A stretch of DNA of 64,000 nt from an uncultured Flavobacteriaceae bacterium (GTDB lineage Bacteria > Bacteroidota > Bacteroidia > Flavobacteriales > Flavobacteriaceae), in the NCBI GenBank assembly GCA_947501845.1, contig CANMXP010000001.1:62001-126000 (forward strand), read 5' to 3'. A program made the translations under genes and the position numbers. Positions 43,249-51,147 of the stretch are shown here, one piece after another. The notes under the pieces were generated by a model. The model ran no database searches. It was not told the DNA's origin and worked only from the letters and a program-made list of their open reading frames with translations. Position 1 is the first letter of the stretch. Every line of letters starts with the position of its first letter.

Positions 43249-45210
43249 ATGGAACATAACTCAACATTCCCAATAAAACTAACCGAACTCGATATGCTTC
43301 GCGATGAAGCGTCTTCCTACTTAAAAAGTATACAATGGGAGCAGGGGCAACGAGCAAAGAATAGAGATAAAGATGCTAAGGACGAGTCCATTTTGTTGTA
43401 CCTGTCTCGAGCAAATAATGGCAGTAATACGGTAGAAGCAACTTCGGTATCGAAAACTATTTTAGCCTTAAAAAAGCGGTTACTCCCAGATTCTATAGCG
43501 ATTCCTATTTATTTAAATCAAACGCTCTATGCTGTTCAGGAAGGTCTTACTTTAGGCATTTGGATTAAAGACAGTTATTACGATTCATCAGGGTTGTCGA
43601 GTTTAAATGAAAACAAATCAGCTTTAGATACTAACGGTAAACGTGAATTTGAAAGTAAAATGCATACAGCTACGGCTTTTATGCTTTTTAGTACAGCTTA
43701 TAAAGTATTAAACGATTTAAAACCTTATGCATCAGATGATTTGAGTGTTATGAAGCAGAAGTTTGCTGGTATTCCCGAAGTGTCTTTAATGACGCCCTTA
43801 AAAGGTATATCGTGTAGCTTATTTTATTACGATAAATACTTGGGGCATCCAGAAATTATAAAGTCTGATAAAGATGTTATTGATTTTACAGTGGTTTATT
43901 TTGAAGCCTTAATCGATGAAATTCAGTTACGTAAAAGCAGTTTAGAATATACCGAAACCATAGAGGACAGAACCTATAAATTAGAAAAATCTGAATTTGC
44001 TGTTTCAGGTTGGAGCAATGTATTTCAAGGTACAGCAAAAAGTGTTGAGTTCAATAAAATTAAGTTTGAGCAAATTGTGGGTAACCGGGATGCCAAACAT
44101 TTTTCGCGTCGTCTAACCGAGCGTATGTTGAGTTACGATTTTACAGCTAAAAAAAATCCGTTTCAAGAACTAGGAGGTTTCATGCCTGTTTTTATGGGTT
44201 ATGGTATTCCAGGAACAGGAAAGAGTATGCTTATTGCAGCCATAGCCACACGGCTTAAGGAGCATTGCGATGCATTAGATATTCCGTTTTTATTTCACCC
44301 AATGCCAGACACACTTATAAGTACATTTCAAGGAGGATCGGCAGAAAAGATGGTAGAGTGGATGAAACCCATGCAAGATCCTTCAAAATTAATTTTTGCG
44401 CCTATAGATGATGCAGAAAATAATTTACAGGAACGAACTGCACAGGGTGTTTCGGCAGGTGTAAAAGAAGTCATTGGTGTGTTTTTGCGTTATACAGAAG
44501 GTGCTTATGCCGTAAACTATGGAAATAGCTCAATAGGGCTCTTTACCAATTTACCCGAAATGTTGGACAAGGCAGTCATCTCGCGTGTACAAGGACGATT
44601 CAAAATAGATGGGGCCAGAACAGCGCATGATTTTTTAGATCAAGATCATTTATGGTGGCGTAAACTGGATGAAACGATGCCAGATTTTGTAAATATGCAA
44701 GGACCTGAAAACTATACCTATTTACAAGATCAAGGACTGGCAAAAAATATGGGAGAGATTCTTAATGTAACGAACAAGCCAACCGAAGAGCGTGTACATG
44801 AGATTTATGATAACGTAGAGAAACAATTTAAAACGAACGAGCATTTATTCTATGCCAATCTTTATAAGAATATGCAAAAAGCATTTCCGTTCTTTTCATC
44901 ACGTGATGTTAGGAATATTCAAAGTGCGGTGTCATTGCGTCTAACGGATTTTGATTTGGAAGATGATTGGTTCGATAATCCAGAAATCTATTTTAAACAA
45001 GATTATGAAACCAAGTTTAACATGCTTCAAGAATTGATGCGTGCCAATATGAAAGGTTTGGATTTTTCTGAAATTCGTCGTCAAGAAGTAGTACGCTATA
45101 TAGATAATGTGGCAACCATAGCAGATACCGATTTTAAACGAAAAGTAGATGCTAGAGTCAACCAATTGAATATTGAGACTGAAGCCAGAAAAACATTTGA
45201 AAATGAGTGA
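43249..45210 (+). CDS. AAA+ ATPase of the uncharacterised cluster
   Basis: A 653-residue cytoplasmic protein. About 300 N-terminal residues of unknown fold precede one classical AAA module: Walker A MGYGIPGTGKSML (about 319-331), Walker B LIFAPIDDAE (about 382-391, Asp-Asp instead of Asp-Glu), sensor-like GLFTNLPEML, and an arginine-finger-like ISRVQGRFKID (about 444-454). The C-terminal helical part ends in DNVATIADTDFKRKVDARVNQL. The pore-loop region (DTLISTFQGGSAEKMVEWM) suggests substrate threading or remodelling. I cannot place it in a named AAA subfamily. Its stop overlaps the Nudix start by eight bases. It probably works on the coiled-coil protein or the cluster's membrane proteins; this is inference from context. 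Confidence 0.82.
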   Translation: MEHNSTFPIKLTELDMLRDEASSYLKSIQWEQGQRAKNRDKDAKDESILLYLSRANNGSNTVEATSVSKTILALKKRLLPDSIAIPIYLNQTLYAVQEGLTLGIWIKDSYYDSSGLSSLNENKSALDTNGKREFESKMHTATAFMLFSTAYKVLNDLKPYASDDLSVMKQKFAGIPEVSLMTPLKGISCSLFYYDKYLGHPEIIKSDKDVIDFTVVYFEALIDEIQLRKSSLEYTETIEDRTYKLEKSEFAVSGWSNVFQGTAKSVEFNKIKFEQIVGNRDAKHFSRRLTERMLSYDFTAKKNPFQELGGFMPVFMGYGIPGTGKSMLIAAIATRLKEHCDALDIPFLFHPMPDTLISTFQGGSAEKMVEWMKPMQDPSKLIFAPIDDAENNLQERTAQGVSAGVKEVIGVFLRYTEGAYAVNYGNSSIGLFTNLPEMLDKAVISRVQGRFKIDGARTAHDFLDQDHLWWRKLDETMPDFVNMQGPENYTYLQDQGLAKNMGEILNVTNKPTEERVHEIYDNVEKQFKTNEHLFYANLYKNMQKAFPFFSSRDVRNIQSAVSLRLTDFDLEDDWFDNPEIYFKQDYETKFNMLQELMRANMKGLDFSEIRRQEVVRYIDNVATIADTDFKRKVDARVNQLNIETEARKTFENE

Positions 45211-45784
45211 TGAGCAAGTTAAAAATATTGAGCACACCTTACTTTCAGATAACTACTATACCTTGAATAAAGTCACTTTTGATTATTTAATGAAAAGTGG
45301 TAAATGGGTAAATCAAATGAGAGAGGTGTATGATAGAGGTGATGGTGCTGGAATATTGTTATATAACAAACAAAAAAAGACAGTTATTTTAACCAAACAA
45401 TTTAGAATGCCCACTTATTTAAACGATAATAAGGATGGCTTTTTAGTTGAAATTACTGCTGGAATGTTAGACAAAGACAATCCTGAAACATGTGTTATTA
45501 GAGAAACAGAAGAGGAGGTTGGTTATAGGTTAAAAGAAGTTAAAAAAGTATATGAGGCCTACTCGTCGCCTGGGGTGATGACCGAAAAAATGCACTTTTT
45601 TATTGGTGAGTACACAGATGATATGAAAGTTAATGATGGCGGCGGGTTGGATAGCGAACATGAAGACATAGAAGTATTAGAAATACCTTTTACAGAAGCG
45701 GTTAGCATGTTAAATAATGGGGGAATTTATGATACAAGAACGATTGTTTTATTACAATATGCACAGATTCATAAGTTGTTATAG
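45203..45784 (+). CDS. Nudix hydrolase, NudK-like
   Basis: A 193-residue Nudix pyrophosphohydrolase. The Nudix box is GMLDKDNPETCVIRETEEEVG (residues about 92-112; the REtEEEVG catalytic helix intact), preceded by VILTKQFRMPTYL and followed by YSSPGVMTEKMHFFIGEY. Overall text resembles GDP-mannose pyrophosphatase NudK. A longer start with TTG at 45173 exists; ATG at 45203 overlaps the AAA+ stop (ATGAGTGA) and is preferred. Being coupled to the AAA+ gene, it may hydrolyse a nucleotide related to that system, or simply be a housekeeping passenger. Confidence 0.9.
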   Translation: MSDEQVKNIEHTLLSDNYYTLNKVTFDYLMKSGKWVNQMREVYDRGDGAGILLYNKQKKTVILTKQFRMPTYLNDNKDGFLVEITAGMLDKDNPETCVIRETEEEVGYRLKEVKKVYEAYSSPGVMTEKMHFFIGEYTDDMKVNDGGGLDSEHEDIEVLEIPFTEAVSMLNNGGIYDTRTIVLLQYAQIHKLL

Positions 45785-45797
45785 AAAAATTAAAAAC

Positions 45798-46232
45798 ATG
45801 TTTGAAGAATTTGAAGCAGAAAATAGAATTGAAATTGCACAAAAACGTTACAGGGTTTTAGCGTTTATAATTGACTTTTTTGTTTTTTGGTTGATAGGTA
45901 TGGTATTAGGAATATTTTTTGGAACTCCAAATGAAGAAGGATTTGGGTTTAATTTAAATGGACTGCCAGCACTTATAATGTTTTTATTTGGCTTTTTTTT
46001 ATGGCCAATAAGCGAGGGAACATTTGGGCAAACTATAGGTAAGAGGCTGACAAAAATAAAAGTGGTTTCTGATTCTAGTGAATCTGCTAGCATTGGACAA
46101 GCCTTTATAAGATTCTTTTTCGGGTTTATAGATTACATTTTTTTAATAGGTCTGATAATAGCCTCTACTGATAAAAATAATAGACGCATAGGAGATATGG
46201 TTGCTAAAACATTAGTTGTTAAACAAAAGTAA
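45798..46232 (+). CDS. RDD family membrane protein
   Basis: A 144-residue integral membrane protein with three to four helices and the RDD pattern: Arg in KRYRVLAFIIDFFVFWLIGM (about 16-35, the R...D pair), ISEGTFGQTIGKRLTKIKVVS (about 75-95) and FIRFFFGFIDYIF near the end, then DKNNRRIGDMVAKTLVV. RDD proteins are small, mostly uncharacterised; some affect ion homeostasis. A longer frame starts at 45717 inside the Nudix gene but MFEEFEAENR is the natural start, 13 bases after that gene's stop. The next gene begins directly at its stop. Confidence 0.9.
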   Translation: MFEEFEAENRIEIAQKRYRVLAFIIDFFVFWLIGMVLGIFFGTPNEEGFGFNLNGLPALIMFLFGFFLWPISEGTFGQTIGKRLTKIKVVSDSSESASIGQAFIRFFFGFIDYIFLIGLIIASTDKNNRRIGDMVAKTLVVKQK

Positions 46233-47468
46233 ATGCAAAAATTAATAGAAGCCAATTTATATAGAAGTGAACTTATCCCCGTAAGCGGAAAACTGGTGGA
46301 GCGTTATAATGAATGTTTAATAAAACTTGGGTTTACAAAAACAAAGTTAAAAACGTTTCATATAGATGGTATTGGATGGAGCCCAGAAGTAGCAGAAGAA
46401 AAGGAAAATCTTCATTACTTAAATAATGGAGAAGCGAATCCGCATGGTATCATTATTTCACCATTGCAAAAAGGCAAGCCTGTATATTTGCCATATCATA
46501 CTTTTGATAGGGACATGATGCAGCAAATATTTAAAATCTATGGAAATAAAATCAATGATATTACCAGAGATTCAGCTATTTGTATTGATTTTGATCAAAA
46601 GATAGATGTTTTTTATGAACCTTTAGATGTTTTGAAATATAATACAGTACACATTAATTTTCATTTAATGAATAATCTGTATCACCTGCAAAATGAGCAA
46701 CTCCAACTTATTGAAAAGTTTAAAGAGGGACATAACTTTATAGATGAAGAAATTCATTTAGAGTTATTGAATTCTGCTAAAACATACGGTGACTTAAGAA
46801 CTAGGGATTTAGAATTACCAGCTATAGATTTCTCAGTAAGTACCTTTTATACCAGAGCTTTTGGTGGTGTTTATGTATTGCGTGATTTTATTACACCCAT
46901 TCTTGTTTTTGAGAACGAGAAATGGTATAAAGAAGCTATTAAAGATACAAATTATGAAGTGTTAATTTATCATATTCACCAACCTGAGTTGATGGATAAA
47001 TTACGCGATCATGTTATTATAGAATACGATTTAGAAGCAGCAGTGCAAACAGAGCGTTACGAACGTATTAAAAAGTTTGAAATGACGCAATACCTAAAAG
47101 AAACGCAACACCCAGTTAAAGATATTTTAAACGATCCTATTTTATATAAAAGCTATCTGAATAAATTAGATATTGAATCACGTAAAAAGGTTATGAGTGT
47201 AGAGCGTTATTTAGAAAAACTAGAAACCAGTAATCAGTATAAAATAGCAGATATTGTAGATTTAAAGTTATTTGAAGCCCTACACAAACCACATTCTTCG
47301 TTAGAAGGAAAACACCAAGATTTAATTTGGAAACTGCTGGTAAATGTATCACCTAAAGATGTACTGTATTGGTATTGGTACGACAAGGAGGACTTTTATG
47401 ACAGTTTTAAGTTCTGGGATGAGTCACTAAAAGAATGGGCTATAGAAACGATTAGTAACAAAATTTAA
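46233..47468 (+). CDS. Unknown 411-residue protein of the AAA+ cluster
   Basis: Not recognised; I suspect it belongs to a flavobacterial DUF family. Soluble, without signal peptide. Distinct text: GLGFTKTKLKTFHIDGIGWSPEVA-like opening (LGFTKTKLKTFHIDGIGWS), ANPHGIIISPLQKGKPVYLP, IDFSVSTFYTRAFGGVYVL, and a Trp/Tyr-rich end (DVLYWYWYDKEDFYDSFKFW). The ATG follows the RDD stop with no gap (TAAATG), so they are translationally coupled. The sequence shows no nucleotide-binding or catalytic motif that I know. Confidence 0.78.
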   Translation: MQKLIEANLYRSELIPVSGKLVERYNECLIKLGFTKTKLKTFHIDGIGWSPEVAEEKENLHYLNNGEANPHGIIISPLQKGKPVYLPYHTFDRDMMQQIFKIYGNKINDITRDSAICIDFDQKIDVFYEPLDVLKYNTVHINFHLMNNLYHLQNEQLQLIEKFKEGHNFIDEEIHLELLNSAKTYGDLRTRDLELPAIDFSVSTFYTRAFGGVYVLRDFITPILVFENEKWYKEAIKDTNYEVLIYHIHQPELMDKLRDHVIIEYDLEAAVQTERYERIKKFEMTQYLKETQHPVKDILNDPILYKSYLNKLDIESRKKVMSVERYLEKLETSNQYKIADIVDLKLFEALHKPHSSLEGKHQDLIWKLLVNVSPKDVLYWYWYDKEDFYDSFKFWDESLKEWAIETISNKI

Positions 47469-47497
47469 TATTTATAGACTAATAAATTAGAAACGTT

Positions 47498-47519
47498 TGT
47501 CATACTGAACTTGATTCAG
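47498..47519. repeat. Partial dispersed repeat (TGTCATACTGAAC type)
   Basis: TGTCATACTGAACTTGATTC and the following bases carry the repeat end TGTCAT plus a CTGAA...TTCAG inverted pair, like the element ends at 24.9, 36.7-36.8 and 48.1 kb. Only one end is present, so this is a remnant. Confidence 0.5.
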
Positions 47520-47593
47520 ACTAGCAAAAATAACCATAAGCATAAGTAAGGAACTCCAAGCTCCCAACTTAGTGCTTTAAATTATATAACAAC

Positions 47594-48109
47594 ATGGGAC
47601 TAGAATTAATAATTTTTATTGCAGCCATATTTTTCGGAGCTTTTCTGTATTGGAGAGAATCTCGAGGCAATGGCTTATACCGTTTTTTTAATAAGATTTT
47701 TAATTCGAAAGAATTACAGATGAAACCTAATGATAAAAAAGGTTTTGTATACCAACAAACATTTTTAGTTCGGCTTATTTTTATTGGATTTCTATTTTTA
47801 ATAGGTATTGTAGTTGCCCGTTTCTTAATTCCAATAGATATTACAACTATTTCAATATTTGCATCTATGATTGTCGGCACGTTGGCTGGAACTTATTTAG
47901 CAAATTTTATATTTAAGTCGGGAGAGGTCATCGAAGAAAAATCAGATTCCTTAGAAGATATTGTACATGACACCATTGAAAAAGGGAAAGATTTTATTGA
48001 GGATTTAAAAACTAAAGACGTTGAAGAAGAGATAGAGGAGATAGAAGAAAAACCAAAAAGTGAAGAGAAAAGTGCTAGAGAACGTTTAAAAGATAAGGGG
48101 TTGTTGTAA
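47594..48109 (+). CDS. Membrane protein with acidic coiled tail, AAA+ cluster
   Basis: A 171-residue protein. One helix at the start (LELIIFIAAIFFGAFLYW), two more at about 55-105 (FLVRLIFIGFLFLIGIVVARFL and ISIFASMIVGTLAGTYLANFI), then a charged cytoplasmic tail (VEEEIEEIEEKPKSEEKSAR) predicted to be helical or disordered. No family recognised. It sits between the 411-residue gene and the 569-residue membrane protein on the same strand; a palindromic repeat follows its stop immediately. Confidence 0.75.
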   Translation: MGLELIIFIAAIFFGAFLYWRESRGNGLYRFFNKIFNSKELQMKPNDKKGFVYQQTFLVRLIFIGFLFLIGIVVARFLIPIDITTISIFASMIVGTLAGTYLANFIFKSGEVIEEKSDSLEDIVHDTIEKGKDFIEDLKTKDVEEEIEEIEEKPKSEEKSARERLKDKGLL

Positions 48110-48110
48110 T

Positions 48111-48192
48111 TGTCATTCCTGCGGAGGCAGGAATCCACTTTAGAAGAAAGCATTGTAATATAACTAAGATTCCCGCCTTCGCGGGAATGACA
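48111..48192. repeat. Double-hairpin dispersed repeat inside the AAA+ cluster
   Basis: Begins TGTCATTCCTGCGGAGGCAG and ends CGCGGGAATGACA. Each end is itself a hairpin (TTCCTGC...GCAGGAA and TTCCCGC...GCGGGAA) and the two ends are inverted relative to each other. The GC-rich arms stand out from the AT-rich surroundings. It begins one base after the stop of the preceding gene, and the next gene starts 10 bases after it. Confidence 0.8.
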
Positions 48193-48202
48193 AAAAATAA
48201 AT

Positions 48203-49912
48203 ATGATTAAAAATTACTGGAATAAAGGAAAACGCCAAAAAATAACAACCATAGTAGTTGCCTTAATATTACTTATCACATTGTTTGTTTTACGCGACGA
48301 TTATCAACCTGCACTATTATTTGTTAGGAAATTTATTTTCATCATTTTATTAAGTGCAATTGTTTTATTTTTTGGTCTAAGAAAATTTAGAAGCTCTGCA
48401 AGTACAGGAAGACGTTTAGGTATTTTGGGACTATTGGTTGTTTTCTTCGGAATTTTATATGTACTAGGCTGGCATTTTAAAATGTACGATTATATGAAAA
48501 CGTATAATGTTTTCAATAGTCTGAATCGAGTTGAAATTAATGAATTGCCTTTAACTCAAAATGAAAGAATTCAACCATTAAGAAATGTATTTTCTATGGC
48601 GAACGAAAGTGTTGGAGAGACTAAAGATGTTTCATTGCCACATCTGGTTAGAGTAGGAGAAGAGAACAAATGGACCATGGCTATTCAGCCTACAGAAAAG
48701 TATGTTTGGCAGGGTATGACTGATAACACCGAAGAGGTTTTTGCAGTATCAAGTACGACACCTTTTCCAAGGTTTTCTAACGAAAATAGAATTCCTGTAA
48801 CCTTTTCAATAGGGGAGTCTTTAAAGTTTAGTAGAAATACTTACAATGCCGTAGTACAACGTTTTAATCTTTTTCAGTTATTCACGATGGAACCCAGTGA
48901 TACCTACTACATGAAAAATGATACAGGACAATGGGTAGAAGTGGTAAGTTTAATTAAGTGGAAAGGCTTTTTGTTTCCTTACCCGACTTTTGGGGGAGTC
49001 ATGGTGATCGAGAACGGTGAACATGATTTTAACGATTATCTAGAGCGTATTTTAATAGGAAAAGGAACTTATGTAAAGCCTGAGGAGATGAAAAATCATC
49101 CATACCTCACAAGACAAAATACATTAGCCGAAAAAGTATCACGTTTACAAGCTGAATCTTTAAAGTTTTTAGGAGGGTTTAGTGATCCATTACCATGGAA
49201 TATGGAAACAGCTGTAAAGATTCCAGATTTGCCAGACGATCAAAATCAACAACCATTTGTAACCGATTTTGATTTTTCAGACACTGATTCTGATGCTTAT
49301 AGTGGTTTATACCATTGGTTTGGGTTAGAACCCGTAGGGGATGAGCGTACCAGTTTAACCTTTAGTGTTTTTATACCAGCAGATGGTAGTGATAAAGTTT
49401 ATTATTACGATCATGCTTCAAAAAAGCAAGGCTACGCAGGGGTTTCTGCCATGCCTTTAAAAGTTATTGAATCTCGTAAAGAATTTGATTGGTCGGTTAA
49501 TAAACCTGTCGAGTTTAGGCCTTATATAAAAGACATAGCGGGCAGAAAACGTATGTTCTTTTTAGGCACTATATCTGCTATAAGAGAGGGATCCGATAAT
49601 TTTGATGGTTCTGCTACGCCAGATTTAGCGTTAATAGATAGTGAATACAGAGATGTGGTTTGGATAGATGTAAAACACCCCAGTCAATGGGACAAAACAG
49701 TCTATGACCAATTAAACGAAGCCTGGAGAGCAAGTGAAGGTATTGGTTACTATTTTGTTGAAGGCAGAAAAGAGATTGATTTATCTGAAGCAGTAAAAGA
49801 CGCTTTAAAGACGATTCCAAGCGATACATTAAAACAGGTTGAGGGCACTAAAAAGGCTGAAGAAATTGAAAGACTTCAAAAGCAAATTGATTCGTTGAAG
49901 GCCATTAATTAA
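48203..49912 (+). CDS. Unknown 569-residue membrane protein of the AAA+ cluster
   Basis: Three N-terminal helices (about 14-33 TTIVVALILLITLFVL, 38-58 FVRKFIFIILLSAIVLFFGL, 71-90 LGILGLLVVFFGILYVLGW) are followed by about 475 soluble residues, likely outside the cytoplasm. That part looks mostly beta (WTMAIQPTEKYVWQG, TSLTFSVFIPADGSDKVYYY) and ends in a coiled coil (KKAEEIERLQKQIDSLKAIN). No family recognised and no catalytic motif seen. The 90-residue gene follows after seven bases. It is a candidate membrane platform for the cluster's AAA+ ATPase; this is inferred only from linkage. Confidence 0.75.
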   Translation: MIKNYWNKGKRQKITTIVVALILLITLFVLRDDYQPALLFVRKFIFIILLSAIVLFFGLRKFRSSASTGRRLGILGLLVVFFGILYVLGWHFKMYDYMKTYNVFNSLNRVEINELPLTQNERIQPLRNVFSMANESVGETKDVSLPHLVRVGEENKWTMAIQPTEKYVWQGMTDNTEEVFAVSSTTPFPRFSNENRIPVTFSIGESLKFSRNTYNAVVQRFNLFQLFTMEPSDTYYMKNDTGQWVEVVSLIKWKGFLFPYPTFGGVMVIENGEHDFNDYLERILIGKGTYVKPEEMKNHPYLTRQNTLAEKVSRLQAESLKFLGGFSDPLPWNMETAVKIPDLPDDQNQQPFVTDFDFSDTDSDAYSGLYHWFGLEPVGDERTSLTFSVFIPADGSDKVYYYDHASKKQGYAGVSAMPLKVIESRKEFDWSVNKPVEFRPYIKDIAGRKRMFFLGTISAIREGSDNFDGSATPDLALIDSEYRDVVWIDVKHPSQWDKTVYDQLNEAWRASEGIGYYFVEGRKEIDLSEAVKDALKTIPSDTLKQVEGTKKAEEIERLQKQIDSLKAIN

Positions 49913-49919
49913 AACGAGT

Positions 49920-50192
49920 ATGTTAGCAGGCCAACAACTTTTTAAAGAGATTGCAAAAAGACGCAAAGCACGAAAAGATAAAACCAATGGTAAGTTTGAT
50001 AAAAAGAAGCTAAACTATAAAACATCAGAAGATAAGCCCGAATTTAAATTTCCAAAACTTAGACCATCTGAACTTGAAAGGCTAAAGACAGGAATAAGAA
50101 GTAATACTAAAAGAGATAGGTTAAAGGATTATGCATTGTTTTTTATTATTTTTTTGATACTATTTGCTTCGTTTTACTATTTCATGAATTGA
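49920..50192 (+). CDS. Small basic protein with C-terminal membrane anchor
   Basis: A 90-residue protein: a Lys/Arg-rich N-terminal part (KEIAKRRKARKDKTNGKFDKK), a short PKLRPSELERLKTGIR segment and a C-terminal helix (YALFFIIFLILFASFYYFM), i.e. tail-anchored with the basic part in the cytoplasm. It starts seven bases after the 569-residue gene and ends the same-strand run. Function unknown. Confidence 0.72.
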   Translation: MLAGQQLFKEIAKRRKARKDKTNGKFDKKKLNYKTSEDKPEFKFPKLRPSELERLKTGIRSNTKRDRLKDYALFFIIFLILFASFYYFMN

Positions 50193-50425
50193 TTTAAATT
50201 TGTAGTGAGAAATAAGAGACTGAATCCTTAGTTTTTTTCTTGACGTGAGTTCGATTTTCCAGCAGACAGGGATCTGATTATGATGAGATGTCTCGTCACT
50301 CATGCTTCGCTCTTTCAACATGACAAACATTTGAATTTTAGGTCATTAATAGATTGATTATGAGTACGATTTGTATCGAACTGAGCCAACTTAGAATTCA
50401 GCCCTCTAATAATTAATTACATTGC
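50193..50425. other. Spacer with degraded dispersed repeat
   Basis: Between convergent genes. Around 50280-50325 the text GAGATGTCTCGTCACTCATG...CATGACA recalls the GAATCTC/AATGACA words of the better-preserved repeats. No clean hairpin terminator seen. Confidence 0.4.
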
Positions 50426-50836
50426 TTACTGTTTTGTATATGTATCTATAATCACGGAAATTTCATCATTTTTAGTTACCACATATTTTAATGCTAATTC
50501 TGTAGAATCAAGTACAATGATTTCCTTAGATTGATAGGAATCAGTAACGGTATTACCACTAATACTATATTTACTAATTGAAGAATCAGATGTACATACA
50601 GTTGTGGTTCCTTTGAAATGAGATACATACGTGATTTGTGATTTAGTAAAGAGAATCGTGTTTAATAAATCGCAAGCTGATAGTGTAACAGTATTACCAT
50701 CATTAGACGAATCTGTTAATCTCCATGTACCAACAATTAATTCAGAATTTATTTTTGCTGGAGAGTCATCTTTGCTACAAGAAAAAGTTAAACAAGCTGT
50801 AAAAATAATTGAAGGAATAAGTTTTAAAGTGTTCAT
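50426..50836 (-). CDS. Lipocalin-like lipoprotein
   Basis: A 136-residue lipoprotein: signal MNTLKLIPSIIFTACLTFSC with the lipobox cysteine at residue 20, then a small beta-barrel domain with the lipocalin-like opening ELIVGTWRLTDSS and repeated short strands. Such Bacteroidota lipocalin_4-type proteins are common and uncharacterised. A start nine codons upstream (50863) is open but ATG at 50836 places the signal peptide correctly. Confidence 0.8.
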   Translation of the reverse strand: MNTLKLIPSIIFTACLTFSCSKDDSPAKINSELIVGTWRLTDSSNDGNTVTLSACDLLNTILFTKSQITYVSHFKGTTTVCTSDSSISKYSISGNTVTDSYQSKEIIVLDSTELALKYVVTKNDEISVIIDTYTKQ

Positions 50837-51147
50837 TTTGTTTTTGTTTTTAAATTCATACAAATAAAAAAAACTTCATCATGGCAATAATTTCAATTAA
50901 CTTCTAATTAACCCTCAATTAACTTTTAATTATGTTTTCATGTTTTTAATTGATGTTGAAAATGTAAAGTAATGGGAGGGCTATGTTGTAATAAAATGAA
51001 TAGATTAATCACTATTTATTGAGTTGTCAAGTTTAAATCAAGTTGATTTTCCCGATGTACAACATATGTCTATGTTTGATTAACTAAATGTTCTATTTAT
51101 CGGTTTTTAAATGCTTTATTTTTGTTTCAAACTAAAACTAATAAATA
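50837..51147. other. Divergent intergenic region before the GH16 gene
   Basis: About 310 AT-rich bases between the lipocalin-like and GH16 genes. It contains -7-like boxes TATGTTTG (near 51070) and TATTTTTG (51117-51124), the latter 23 bases before the GH16 ATG; neither has a well-spaced TTG. Repeated TTAACTTCTAATTAA-type words near 50900-50930 give direct AT repeats. No gene seen. Confidence 0.5.

Noticed and set aside
47893-48153. 86-codon minus-strand frame opposite the 171-residue membrane protein
   Set aside because: Serine-rich translation of the complement of an acidic coiled tail plus the dispersed repeat; a typical shadow frame.
24867-48192. CRISPR array or insertion sequence as explanation for the repeats
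   Set aside because: The repeats are far apart, inverted and of unequal length without regular spacers, and no transposase or cas gene was seen in the window.
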